20,000 nucleotides of DNA from Botryococcus braunii (taxonomy: Eukaryota > Chlorophyta > Trebouxiophyceae), in the NCBI GenBank assembly GCA_002005505.1, contig KV908367.1:608024-628023 (forward strand), written 5' to 3'. Below, one piece after another: positions 1 through 14,252 of this stretch. Each line of letters opens with the position of its first letter. Within the stretch, counting starts at the first letter, position 1. Both the position numbers and the translations under genes were made by a program. Below the pieces are notes generated by a model. That model was given only the letters and a program-made list of their open reading frames with translations. It made no database searches and was not told the DNA's origin.

Positions 1-1189
1 GCCCTGCTCACGTGTACACACGGCTCCACATGTGCAGCCCTCCATGGACAGAACCCACGTCCGGCAGTGAATATGCATTCAGATAATCCATAGGCATGCA
101 TATGCTGTAGTGAGAGCATTGGAACGTGAAATAATAAGTTTTTTACCATCATCTGTCTATGACCTTGAGGGCTGATCAGCACTTCATTAAGTGCTGATCA
201 GCCGTCAAGGTCATAGACAGATTATGGTAAAAACGTATTGTGACGAAAATTTATAAATCATAGACATATGCTCCTGACCTTTTCAGGATCAGGTCAAGCG
301 CATTAGGCTTACGAAAAGGAAGGTGAACAGATGAAGAAGAGCTTCAAAAGCACCTCTTAAGCATCATGAAAATGATCAATATATACAAACTGCTTACAGC
401 GATGCTTTGGTTAGTTGCACAAGCAGGGTAGACACCCCGGTGCCAACACCACCCTCCGCCTCACACTGAAAAAACTACAAGTCGGGTTGGGACATCCATA
501 CCCACCTCAAAGACAGTGTCGCCGTTATCTGCTTGTTTGACTTGAGCTGTGCAGTTTTCTCCAAAAACCACAAGCGACACCCTGCAGGCCAAGTCAGCAC
601 GGGCCAGACGTCGGAATGTCTCGAAGGCAAAAGCTAGCACATTCGGACCTTTCCCCGACCCCAGGACCTTTCAAAGGAACTTCCTAATCACAAAGGACTA
701 TAATTGTTCCTCAAGACAACGAGGAGATCCCTTGAGGTGTTCAGCAAGGAAAACGCCATGAGACCAACGTACACAAATCCGCACCTGTAGTGCAAAGGGT
801 AGGGGAAAATTTGCCTATCCCCGATTGTGAGCCAGGAAGACGTTTGATCTCCAATGATTCCCAGGTCTATGACATGTGTTTCGTACTCCGAGGGGCGCAA
901 GCAGAAGGACGCCGCTTCCTGCGACACCCCGTCCGCGGACACATGCGACTGTCCTTAATTACACTGGATGAAGTTCAAGATGCCCACGATAAAGTTAATA
1001 AACATCATTTAATTGTATTGGAACAACATTTTGAGAAATGTTCGTGCTTTTTATGTCACTGACCAGGACCTAGGGTGGACATGGCGACCGTCTTAGACGT
1101 GTAGAAGAACGAACAAAATAAGGATTCTTTAGCTCCTGGCCATTACATTGTTCCTATAGATTAGAATGCGACGTGCTTGATAAATGTTT
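1..1189. other. Non-coding flank, no supported gene
   Basis: Only short open frames occur here (for example 549-761 and 790-1062). None matches a protein family I know or shows a consistent splice pattern. The one clear structure is the inverted repeat at 140-233, listed separately. The stretch may be the distal promoter of the kinase gene at 1755, or intergenic DNA. Confidence 0.5.
140..233. repeat. Long near-perfect inverted repeat (hairpin, MITE-like)
   Basis: The arms 140-184 and 189-233 are reverse complements over 45 bp, with two mismatches (150/223 and 169/204) and a 4-base loop (185-188). The inner arm contains the palindrome GCTGATCAGC on both sides, and the outer ends are T-rich (left) and A-rich (right). 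The element has no coding capacity. No target-site duplication is obvious in the immediate flanks. It could be a foldback MITE or a source of hairpin RNA; the sequence does not decide between them. Confidence 0.85.
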
Positions 1190-1246
1190 ATGACGGAGCA
1201 AGAGCAGCTGCGCAGCGTCCGGAAATACCTGCGTGTCCTCCGCCGG
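1190..1246 (+). CDS. Possible small first exon, unidentified
   Basis: An ATG at 1190 opens a 19-codon GC-rich frame, MTEQEQLRSVRKYLRVLRR, ending at a good donor-like site CGG|GTGAGC (1246/1247). Read through, the frame stops at 1331-1333, giving 47 aa. Base composition changes from GC-rich before the donor to AT-rich after it, as expected at an exon edge. The basic LRxVRxYLRVLRR pattern faintly resembles the start of LYR-motif mitochondrial accessory proteins, but this is too short to assign. Its end phase (0) does not fit the kinase exon at 1755, and no partner exon was found. Chance remains likely. Confidence 0.2.
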
Positions 1247-1268
1247 GTGAGCCATCCTCGTGAAAGAT

Positions 1269-1276
1269 TATATAAA
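1269..1276 (+). promoter_or_regulatory. TATA-like box upstream of the kinase gene
   Basis: TATATAAA lies in the sense orientation about 480 bases before the kinase start codon. If used, it implies a long 5' leader with several upstream ATGs (1279, 1338, 1376), or a leader intron. It is a sequence match only. Confidence 0.3.
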
Positions 1277-1754
1277 AGATGGGAACTTGTAACTCACAAA
1301 ATATATGTTATTCAACCTCCTCGTGCAATATAGAGCATGAACAAGTACATTTACTAGGTGATCTCGACGTACCTATGTCAGAGGCCCATCTAGCTTTCGG
1401 ACATTGTACGTTCTCTGTACTACAAACCTTGCTTGCCTACGTGGCATCCAATCTCAGGGACCCAGAGTCAGGGTGCGATTCGCACGAATTTCATGAGGTG
1501 ACCTACCGTAGCATGCTGACCTGTAACTCTATTCGACCGCCTTGTAAAGGCGGGCCTTGTCCTTGCCTAACAGAATTTACTTTATAAAGTTTAAAAGTCG
1601 TCACAGCCATGCTCTTGATTGTCCGACTCTGTTATTGCACCATGGTTCACTTTCCTTGACGGCACGGTCGCTAGGTAAGGGATTCTTTTGGAACTTGATG
1701 ATGGCTGGCAATCTGGAAGTCATCGAATATTGAATTATCGTTGGATGCATAGTT

Positions 1755-2440
1755 ATGGGACCTTCAAGAGCTATGCGACGGCCTGGGTGCGCCGTAATCG
1801 TCAACCCAACAGGTCCGGGATGGTCCGTTCTACAATGCATGTCCTTGATATTTGTATATTAAACCAAATTTATGGTCTAAAGGAACTGAAATGGCTTACA
1901 ACTCATTTATTGCATTGCTTCTGATGAGTTTGGTCCTTCGGCCTTACTGGCGGGACTTCCGAAAGACGTCAAACCTCTAGTTGCTGTACCTCCGTGATGT
2001 TAAGGGTACATGACTTTTACGATTTTTTAATTTTGGACTCAGGAGGAAGCGGTAGATGTGGACGATGGTTTGGGAGTGTGGAGAAGGAGCTGTGTAGTGT
2101 GCTGCAAGACCTGACTGGCACATGCCATGTATACATCACTGAAAACTTTCAACAGGTATCTAATGTGGCAAGAAGTGCGTCTGAGGCGGGGACAGGGCTA
2201 ATCATTGCTGTGGGGGGAGATGGCACGCTAAGTGGGGTATGCCTTGCCTTGAGCTCTTCATCAATCGTACAGTTGATGTCTTTGCACAGTCAAGCATACT
2301 CTTTTTTTTGTCCCTTTCGAAATCAATCTCTCTCTCCCACCCCTTTCTCCCCTCCCCTCCCACCCCCCTCTCTCTCCCCCCTCCCCCCCCCTCTCTCTCT
2401 CCCCCTCTCCCCCCCCCTCTCTCTCTCTGTGTGTGGGTGT

Positions 2441-2513
<73 letters not shown>

Positions 2514-3531
2514 TCTGTGTCTGTCTCCTTCACACTCCCCCCCCCCCCTCTCTCTCTCTCCCCCCCCCCCCATCTCTTCCCCGTCTGCCCCCCTCTCTTC
2601 TGTGTGCGTGGGGTTTAGGGCTGCGAGGGAGGGAGGGAGTGGGGGGGGGGGGAGAGATGGGGGAAGGGAGGGGGGGGGAAGGGGGAGTGAGGGAGCGAGG
2701 GAGGGAAAGGTGGGGGGGGGGGAGAGATGCAGGGATACCCCACTCTGGAAGGAGGCAGGGTGTTGTGGAGAGCAGGGCAATTGTAACTCTCAAGACGGTG
2801 GTGCAGGTGGTTCATGGCATCATGACTTCCGAGTGTTTGAGGCGGGCAGAGGAGCGGCCTCATCTAAGCTGCATCCCGGCAGGGACCGCCAGCGACTTCT
2901 GCCGCACTTTGGGTTTGGATACCAACTGGCATGAGCTTTGTGACAAAATTCGATGTGGCAAACTCCTTTTGCTGGATGTGGGGTTCTTGCAGTGCACTTC
3001 CTCGACAGGTCCTTCCTTGTACCTGCTTGACCCGTCCCCTTTTGTACCTGCTTGACTGGTCCTCTTTTGTATCTGCTTGACATGTCCTTTTGTACCTGCT
3101 TGTCCTTTTGTACCTGCTTGACCGGTCCTCTTGTTCCTGCTTGACAGGTCCTCTATTATACCTGCTTTGTACCTGCTTGACAGGTCCTCCCTTGTCTCTT
3201 CTTGTGGACAATGTACTGAGGTTTGGGAGATTATGCGGTACAGTGATAGGGGACACTGGATTGCTGGGACACTATCTTTGGGACATAATGGTGTCCCATG
3301 TTCTAGTACTGGGACGACAGAGGGATTCGGATTCTTCAGTTGGCAGTTCTTGGGCCCCAAGAGCCAAACAACTCCGTGTGGTGCAGATTGGGCATAGGCA
3401 AGGGGCACATTTTGGCTGTGTGTAAGACAGATGTGTTGAGGGGCTTGAACGGCTGAGCCGTCTTTGTCAGATGTTGATATGTCTTTGTCTTTGTTTATGT
3501 GTGGGGTGAAGTGACCGAGTGTGTGACCACG

Positions 3532-3605
<74 letters not shown>

Positions 3606-3626
3606 GTGTATGTGTGTGTGTGTGTG

Positions 3627-3658
<32 letters not shown>

Positions 3659-5483
3659 AGGGGTGCAGGAATGGCGAAAGGAGGAACACGAAACATGTCC
3701 TGGGAGAAAGAATGTTTGGGGGCGTTTTGATTGGAATGGGGTAGGCTGTGGCAGGGCAGGAGGTAAAGCGGTACTTTCTGAATGAAGCCAGCTGCGGGTT
3801 AGCAGCACGAACCATCTATTGTTTGGCGCCTGTAAAGAAGTTTGGTGCCTGGCTGGGCTACATGCTGGCTACTGCCATTGCCTTCGTGGGATTCCAGCCA
3901 TATAACTGCCGACTGCGGCTGGACACGGAAAATTGGATTGCCCTTCCGTCGATGTCGGTATTGCTTTTGCAATGAGACCCCTGTGCTTGTTGTGAGCCTG
4001 CACACTCACCACCCCCCCAGCTCCGTAAGGGCTTTCTATCGGCTGTGACTTTTGTTTCCGCGTTTTTTCTGTCAATGTGCCATAAGGTTTTGAATTCGGT
4101 TTGCAACACTCCCTGGTATGTCCTTGCCTTAGTGCTGGGTGGATGCCCAGTGAAGCTGAGCTGGCCATCCGTGGGTAGAAATTTGGGGGCCTGCAGGGGC
4201 TTACATACAAGGCTGAGAACAAGCAGTGGTAAAGGAGCAGGAGGGGACGAAGGGGAGGGAGGGTTTGAGTGGAACATTATGAGAGTGAAGAGCGTGCACA
4301 CAGACACGCGCACACATATACACACACATGCACGAGAGCGCGTGTGCACACTTGTACATACAGGCATTCATACACGCGCACACTCGCAGACACGCGCCAA
4401 GCATGCACACGCAGGCTGGGCAGAAAGAGAGGGAGAAGGCAGGGGAATGATAACTTCGGGGCAGTGTTGGACATGTGCAGTGGATTGTGGTGGGGTTGCG
4501 AGGGAAAGCGTGACAACACTCGGGATCTATAGGGGATGTGAAAGGAAAGGAGCATATCAGTGCTTGCCAGAGCTTACCTGTGCGGATGGGATAGCCGCTT
4601 TCTTGAAAACTTCGAGTGGCAGGCTCAAGGATGGGGCGAGCAAACCTTGCCCTGTCCAAGGAAGTCAGGAGCTCAATGAGTATGCTACCCTGAGGGATGG
4701 GCCCTTGGTTTAAAGCAGGGTTTCCAAACTATGGAGGGTGCCCTAAAGGCATGTGATTCGTTCTATGTATCTGCCTTCTGAGCGCGTGCGAGTTGTGGGG
4801 CCAGTTGGCTTATATGGGCAATGGAAAGTATGGCGGCGGAGGCATGAAACTTGCGCCGGACGCTGACCCTTGCGATGGCCTCCTGTCGGTGATTATACTA
4901 GAGAGGGCGGGCATTTTCCGCTTCCTTCGCTACGTTTTCAGCATCCGCAGTGGAAGATACGCTGGTGCGTAGACTACAAACCTCTCAACCCTCCTTCAGG
5001 CCTTGCAACTCATTGTTGTCTCCATCAGCAGACTTGATTAGATGTACACAGGGAGTTGTACTGTCATATATCTGGATGCTTCAAGTGGGGAGGATCGGTA
5101 TGGGGTGTGTCATGAGTCATGTGGATGTGTGTGCCTGCATGCGGATGCGTGCCACGTTGTGCTGCCAGGATGATAATGCCTGCCAAATGCCTGTGCATAC
5201 GTTTATATGCACAGGCTCTGACTTTCTCTCCCATCTCTGTCCCGTGCCCTCTCTCCTCCCCCATCTCTCCCCCCCCCCTTTTTCTACGTTTTAGCTCCCT
5301 CCATGACTTCTGTACCACAATATCCATTCATCCCCATCCCCAAACTCTATCTCCTACCCTGTGCATTCCCTTCCCCTTCCTCTCTCCCGCGAGCTTCGCC
5401 TCTATCCCTCTCACTCCTTCCCCCTCTGTGCCAATCTGTCGGCCAGCCCGTCTCTGTTTTTCTGCATGTCTCGGCTTTAGAGG

Positions 5484-5527
<44 letters not shown>

Positions 5528-6148
5528 CGCGCGCGCGTGTTTATGTATGCATGTGGGCACATGCGCGTGTGCAAATCCCCAAGCGCGGGTATGTGCACGT
5601 TCGCGTGTGTACATGCGTGTGTGCGCACAGGGTGCTGAAGATGGACATGAGAGTTAAATCTTGATGATCACTTCTCCTTTAGTCTTAAGTTTAAAGTACC
5701 AAGCTTCGTGCCTCTGTATCTCCAATTTTTGTCCTGATTCCAGGGACACGACGCACTCTTACATTGTGAATGACACCTTCAGTCTGTGGGTTAAATTACC
5801 CATTGTCTACTGGTCCAAAAGTCCAGCAATGCCAATGTACCTCTCCGGAGGCCTGGCTGCTGTACATGGAGCAACATTTGCGGATCTCTGGAGAACAGCA
5901 GCAACCATGCCATCGTCCAGTGGTATAGCATGTCAAAACGTTGTACATGAGCAGTTGGGGCCGTTGGTGCAGGGACTGGACCAGGTAGAATGCCTGGCTG
6001 CACATGTTATCGGAGCAGAGAGGTGTTTCTAGAACCCATGAACCAAGGCATGTGCCCTCCAGCCATGGTGGAGGCGGATGGTGAACTGCAAGGGCAGCTT
6101 CCTGCCAGCTTCAAGGTCCTGCAGGGGGCAATCCATTTTGTTGCTTGA
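1755..6148 (+). CDS. Lipid kinase of the DAGK/sphingoid-base kinase (LCBK2/YegS-like) family, six exons
   Basis: Joined exons 1755-1812, 2043-2236, 2807-3008, 3755-3957, 4805-4964 and 5985-6148 give 981 nt, or 326 aa plus stop. All introns are GT-AG and every junction keeps phase. The family transfers the ATP gamma-phosphate to a lipid hydroxyl such as diacylglycerol or a long-chain base. Visible motifs: VIVNPTGGSGR near residue 20, AVGGDGTLSG at 75-84 (nucleotide-binding loop), PAGTASDFCRTLG at 108-120, GNGKYGGGGMKLAP at 224-237, ADGELQGQLP at 303-312 and the terminal block FKVLQGAIHF. Order and spacing follow the plant LCBK2-type protein (At2g46090). For example, 11 residues separate the Trp at the end of exon 4 from the GN of exon 5, as in that homologue, which supports acceptor 4804/4805. 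There is no signal peptide. The oddity is Gly at 84, where relatives have Glu (GGDGTxxEV). The start at 1755 is the first in-frame ATG after a stop at 1731; ATG 1773 is an alternative. The lipid substrate cannot be told from sequence. Confidence 0.88.
2320..2740 (+). repeat. Compound microsatellite in kinase intron 2
   Basis: In the sense direction there is a C/CT tract (about 2322-2428), a (GT)n tract with a few interruptions (2429-2526), a second C/CT tract (about 2536-2600) and a G-rich purine tract (about 2625-2735). All of it lies inside intron 2 (2237-2806). Long open frames through it, such as 2202-2780 on the minus strand, are artefacts of repeat periodicity. Confidence 0.95.
3004..3203 (+). 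repeat. Minisatellite of about eight ~25-bp units overlapping the exon 3 splice donor
   Basis: Tandem units start at 3004, 3029, 3054, 3079, 3102, 3120, 3143 and 3179. Typical units begin GACAGGTCCT and end TGTACCTGCTT; lengths are 25, 25, 25, 23, 18, 23, 36 and 25. The last five bases of kinase exon 3 (GACAG) are the first five of unit 1, and the intron GT is the unit's own GT. Units 7 and 8 carry the identical GACAG|GTCCT; units 3 and 6 carry close variants. Confidence 0.9.
3533..3659 (+). repeat. (GT)n microsatellite in kinase intron 3
   Basis: About 125 bases of almost uninterrupted GT on the sense strand, with single-base changes at a few places (for example TTT near 3586, TAT near 3610 and a GC near 3633). 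It lies inside intron 3 (3009-3754). Confidence 0.97.
4293..4405 (+). repeat. Degenerate (CA)n tract in kinase intron 4
   Basis: An imperfect CA-rich run with ACACGC and ATACAC variants, followed by a purine-rich AGAAAGAGAGGGAGAAGG stretch. It lies inside intron 4 (3958-4804). Unlike the other intron repeats, the sense strand is CA rather than GT. Confidence 0.8.
5221..5545 (+). repeat. Polypyrimidine tract followed by (GT)n(GC)n in kinase intron 5
   Basis: A C/T-rich stretch (about 5221-5460) is followed by an uninterrupted (GT)n run (about 5486-5519) that passes directly into a (GC)n run (about 5520-5537) and then mixed GT, TATG and CATG sequence. Alternating purine-pyrimidine DNA of this kind favours the Z form. 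It is inside intron 5 (4965-5984). Confidence 0.93.
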
Positions 6149-6838
6149 CGCAGGGCCGGCCGGCCCTTCCCCTGGTGACCACCATCAGTTTTGGAATTTG
6201 ATTCTGGATCAGATTTTGATCCTGAGTTATGAAACAGTTTTGGATATTGATGACTGCCCATGGGTGTAAGCTATTTTCATGTATTTGCAGCACCTCTACT
6301 CAGGATCTCCTTGCCAATGATAACTTGACAGGGAGACTCTGTATACCACGGCGAAATTGTTTAAAAAAATTGTGGCCACACGTCATGTCCGATATTGCAG
6401 GGTGGCCTGCTTCGTCCAGGAGCGCTAACCCTGGGTGCTGAAAACAGGCAAATCGGGAAGTATGGATGTGTACGTGCCAAGGAGGTTTTCTGTATCACAG
6501 GCGTGTGGTGAATTGCCAGCTGAGGCACCACTGCATGAGGATCCACAGAAACTTTACATGGACTTCAAAGAGTGTCAACTAGCAGGCTGTGATTGAAAGG
6601 ATCAGGAGGGGTAGGAAGTCCATGCGCCAGGGAACCAACCGGCTAGCTATTCCCTAGACCGGCCTTAACTGGACAGTTGAGCTTTTAGTTCAGCATTGCA
6701 GTAGAATGTAAACTGGGTGGCTAACTCGGAAACCGGCTGTAACACGAGATAAGAGCTTGTAGTTCAGCACGACAAGGGAGACCAAATACTTGTAACATTT
6801 CGCCCCCTCGAACCCCCTTCCCGTCTGCCGCCTCGAGC
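6149..6838. other. Region between kinase stop and candidate exon 6839; no firm gene
   Basis: This should contain the 3' UTR of the kinase. A 44-codon frame at 6462-6596 (plus strand) has no recognisable content. Two diverged copies of a ~45-bp sequence lie at about 6657-6703 and 6730-6776, sharing ACCGGC and a following TAGTTCAGCA block. An acceptor-like TATTTGCAG ends near 6290, so a spliced 3' UTR is possible. Confidence 0.4.
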
Positions 6839-6919
6839 ATGGGGGGCTTGCCAATTACGGATGCCTCCAACGTCAGTGCCATGCCTCCACCCTTTCCGTT
6901 CAAGGGCATTGGGACACAG
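6839..6919 (+). CDS. Candidate first coding exon, unidentified gene
   Basis: An ATG at 6839 opens 27 codons, MGGLPITDASNVSAMPP followed by PFPFKGIGTQ, ending exactly at a strong donor ACACAG|GTAAGC (6919/6920), phase 0. It is preceded by a C-rich, CpG-containing leader. Immediately downstream begins a large CT/GT tract of the same sense-strand type as in the introns of the two firm genes. I do not recognise the peptide. The only nearby acceptor, ACTACAG at 7394, leads to a frame that stops after 13 codons (MGQNQKAVFLLLH), so no convincing second exon was found. The opposite strand is also open here, so coding status is uncertain. Confidence 0.3.
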
Positions 6920-6940
6920 GTAAGCTCCAGGGTTGTTCTC

Positions 6941-7345
<405 letters not shown>

Positions 7346-7348
7346 CTT

Positions 7349-9931
7349 TGATCATGTGCGTTCAACAATGTTTACAAATGCGCATATACTACAGATGGGT
7401 CAAAATCAGAAAGCTGTCTTCTTGTTGCTTCATTAGATATATTGTTCGCATCTATACGCATACGCGTGGATGACACACATTCTTTCTGAACTTTTCTGCT
7501 GCCTCTGCTACCAACGAAGCCACGTGTGCACATGCCTTGCCAATGGAGCGACAAAATCTACACAGACAATTTACGCCAGGTTCTGTTCAGCTGGTGACCA
7601 GGGCAGTGCGCATAATCGTAATTGAGTGTATGAGGAGATAGCTTACATTCCAAGCTCTTGTACGATACTCATGATCCCTTGTAAGACCACCACTGCTCTG
7701 GTTTGCCCCATACTATAACTTTGAGCCTCACCCGGCGGGGGCAGAGGGGGGGGGGGGTCCAATGACTTCATTTATGTCATTACGGAACTTACAATACGTT
7801 GGCATGCAGGTTGTCCCCATATCTGATGTGCCCTTCCCGAAGTCCTGCATTTACTGATGTATTGTAAATAATCGCCTGACACATAAGATGTAGGCCCCGG
7901 TTCCATCTCTGATACGAGACTCATGAAGCAGCGGGTAAGAGGAAAACTCTTTTTAAGAGAGCGGAGGCTTTTGCTCGCGCATTAGTGTGCACCTCATGAC
8001 CGTAGGTACCAACGATTGCTGACTCCAACTTCATACTGCATCCCCTCTTTGAATTCTTACCTCTCATCACTGGTCGAAGCAAGCATGCATGATATCAATT
8101 CAGCGACGAGGATTACAAAACTTTACCTAAAAAGTCAAATATGTAGTGCAAGTCAAGACGGTCCTAGAAAAGCTTTGAATATGGCCAAAACTGCAACTCA
8201 CATTTTTCAGATGGTTGGAAAACACCGAACTCACCTCAAATGATCTTATTGATATCCAATCTATAACTAGTAAGCAACATCATAGGGCAAAGATGCACCA
8301 GGGATATGGACGGACTTGTGACATGGACAGAGCTGCAGAGGTAGTTGCACAGTATTTTGCAGCAAGTCTCGCACATGGAACCAAACGAGAACATAAAGTC
8401 CCCAGCAGATGGGATGGATGCTGAATGACCCCATGTACTGTCGGCGTATGTATGCAGCAGCGTTCTATGTCCTAAGCTTTGATTGCAGCCACTTAACAAG
8501 GACCGTGCAATGCAGACCTATAGACAAACATAGCAAAGGACCAGGTATCCTTTCGACAAAGAGCATTCAAGAGACGGACCGGTGGAATTCCTGTTCTTGT
8601 CTCACGTAACTGCAGCAAAGAACAAAAAAATGAATGCGGGAACTGGCACCGTTGCAACTCCACAAGAAGCTTATGTGAGAACTGATGCCCTATCGTTCAC
8701 AATGGAACATGGCCACACACAACACATGCACTAGAGCACTGTCCCAGAGCACTCAGTACCATATAGAAGTTTGCTGAGTGATGGCCAGGCTCTACCGTAG
8801 CAACAACAGCAACCCATAACTCCTACGCAATGTGCCCACAGGTAAGGGCGTGCAACACGTGTGCACCAACATGTCTGGACAAATTTCGATAGCATACCGA
8901 CGACATACCACAAGAGTATGAGAGGGGCGACACAAGAAATACACTTACTCAACTCTGCTTCAATGCTTTTAATAGATTGCAGCAGTCACAGGAGCTGCCT
9001 CTGCCTTATGGGACACGGCCAAGCCTTAAGCACCCTAACAAGCGGAGTCAAAAACTCCAACAAATGAGATAAATGCCTTTCCATGTTTCCCACAGATAGC
9101 TGCCGTCCTAAGACCAGCAGTTTCACCATCAGTGCTATGCTTCTGGACAATAGGATGACGTAACATCCCACTTGTGATAGCTTTCCCCGACAACAGAAGC
9201 GCCTTTGTGGACATGCTGTGCATGCCCTGTGACAGTCAGTGCATTCTTCCCAAACAACCTGTGTTTGGTTAAGTACCAAATTCTGCAATGAAGATGAAAC
9301 TGAATGGCATAGTAGGATGGCGAGGGGTGAGTCTCAAAAAGTGTTGACCTCAAGAAATCACGCACCACTCACTCCAGACAATCTTACTTCCAAAGGGCTA
9401 CTCATAATAAATCTAAAAATGTCAGCCATTGTGGTGGCAACAAATATTTAGCTTGACAGAGCATGTATCCTTGGGCTTGACAAGTACATTTGTTCGACCT
9501 GATAAGAAATCGCTACAGCCAATCTCACAAATCACCCATGCTCTTATGTCAGGCTGTCGTACACTACAACACCGCAGGTGCCCAACAAGACAATAGTACT
9601 AATCTCATTGCGGAAGCAGGGCAAAGGAACAGGAACCCGAGTGGGTCAATGTATGCGGTGCCAAGCACGTTTACTTAGGGGCTCCACTTGTATATGCAAT
9701 GGTCTTGCTTCACAGACGGGAGAGACCCCTTGCCTGTTGCTGTTGCAACCGCTGAGGACACTGAGCACGCAATCACATCCACCACCAACTCTAACCGACC
9801 CGAACCAACCTGTCCACACCCGGCAATTTGCACAAACAGAAACCCACATAATACACACAAAGCTTCCACACATTCACACTAACAAGCCAAAAGACACAAC
9901 GCAGCCACCTTGACACGTGCACCTGCCGGCA
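7349..9931. other. Long stretch without a supported gene
   Basis: No open frame here resembles a known protein. The lower-numbered end of the RPT3 transcript (3' UTR, minus strand) should lie in the part near 9931. Isolated splice-like sites exist on the plus strand: TTTTTCAG ending at 8210, a donor CCCACAG|GTAAGG at 8841/8842 and TTTCCCACAG ending near 9096. They do not join into a frame. A short G run is at 7746-7757. I see no tRNA, rRNA or transposon features. Confidence 0.5.
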
Positions 9932-13400
<3,469 letters not shown>

Positions 13401-13972
13401 CAGAACCGCTTTAAAAGTAAGATCCGTAAATTTGTACCGTTGCCCCCTCACAGCTCCACTGAATGGTGAACACCTATTGATTGCACAACTGTTGGTTTTC
13501 CAGGTATGTCTCACGATGCAAGGCCTCTCAGGTGGGAGACTGGCAGTGGCCTACAGTTCACATGGCAGAGGTTTATACGTCAGCGCGTGGGAGCGTGTGT
13601 GACCATCGGTTGCCCTCACTGACCGAGGTTGCCGATTGTTTCATCCCCAACTCCGCCCCCCTCGCTTTGTCCCCCCCTACTTTCCTCCCCCCCCCCTTCC
13701 ACCCCTTCCTTTGCGCCTCGCTCGCCCCGTGCCTTCTTTCACCACATGTTTTTTCCAAATATCACCTTCCCTATCTGGCCCCTATATTCCGCGTATCCGC
13801 ATGACGGATTTTACGGTGTGCGGTTAGGATAGGCTTCACTCTAAATACTAAAAGGCGATTGTTCCATTTGGAATAAAGCAGGACTTGCCAACTACTGATT
13901 GGTCACATTAAAAGGCTTTAAAGATCTTCTCCGTCATCGTAAAATTAGAGCAGCCAGACCCGGAGTAACCTT

Positions 13973-14000
13973 ATATGTGCTTTTGATTAAAAGCACATAT
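13973..14000. repeat. Perfect 12-bp inverted repeat, 4-base loop
   Basis: The arms 13973-13984 (ATATGTGCTTTT) and 13989-14000 are exact reverse complements around GATT. It is not followed by features of a terminator or a known RNA. Confidence 0.8.
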
Positions 14001-14236
14001 TACAAAGTCTGTCACATCTGCCCAGCAATACTATTGCTTTGCAGCGGTAGCACTTAAGGAGTTGACCCAATGGGTTGCAACCAAGGACAATATGTCCTAA
14101 TTTAGTAATTGTGGCCACACTTGCTAGGATCTGCAAGATCGGCTTAAATAAGAAAATAGATGACCCTCGAGGGACTGGATCTCCTTACGATGTAAAATAA
14201 ATATTGAGGTCCTCTTTTCGTGTGCGTCAGTACGAT

Positions 14237-14252
14237 AGTACTAGCTAGTACT
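14237..14252. repeat. 16-bp perfect palindrome
   Basis: AGTACTAGCTAGTACT is its own reverse complement. A second palindrome of 14 bp, CGTTAACGTTAACG, lies at 14483-14496. Both are in the intergenic cluster upstream of the secreted-protein gene; the function is unknown. Confidence 0.8.

Noticed and set aside
140..233. Reading the hairpin as a Rho-independent terminator or microRNA gene
   Set aside because: The genome is eukaryotic, so a bacterial terminator does not apply. The 4-base loop and evenly paired arms fit a foldback repeat better than a typical microRNA precursor; small-RNA data would be needed to decide.
1279..1587. 102-codon plus-strand frame before the kinase
   Set aside because: No family resemblance, an irregular Cys-rich composition, and it starts only a few bases after the TATA-like box. 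It is probably a chance leader frame.
2202..2780. Long minus-strand frame of Pro, Thr-His and Glu-Arg repeats
   Set aside because: It is simple-sequence DNA read in a periodic frame inside a kinase intron; there is no start context, no splice sites and no non-repetitive part.
2860..3696. 278-codon minus-strand frame with Thr-His repeats and repeating SSRYK-like peptides
   Set aside because: The Thr-His part is the (GT)n repeat and the other repeats are the minisatellite read backwards; it also overlaps the firm kinase exon 3 on the other strand.
4045..4713. 222-codon plus-strand frame across kinase intron 4
   Set aside because: It overlaps the CA repeat and shows none of the lipid-kinase motifs, which resume in the exon at 4805.
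6462..6596. 44-codon plus-strand frame after the kinase stop
   Set aside because: Too short, unrecognised, with no promoter or splice evidence; it most likely lies in the kinase 3' UTR.
8986..9288. 100-codon minus-strand frame
   Set aside because: The composition is Cys- and Leu-rich with no motif or splice pattern, and it lies where the RPT3 3' flank is expected.
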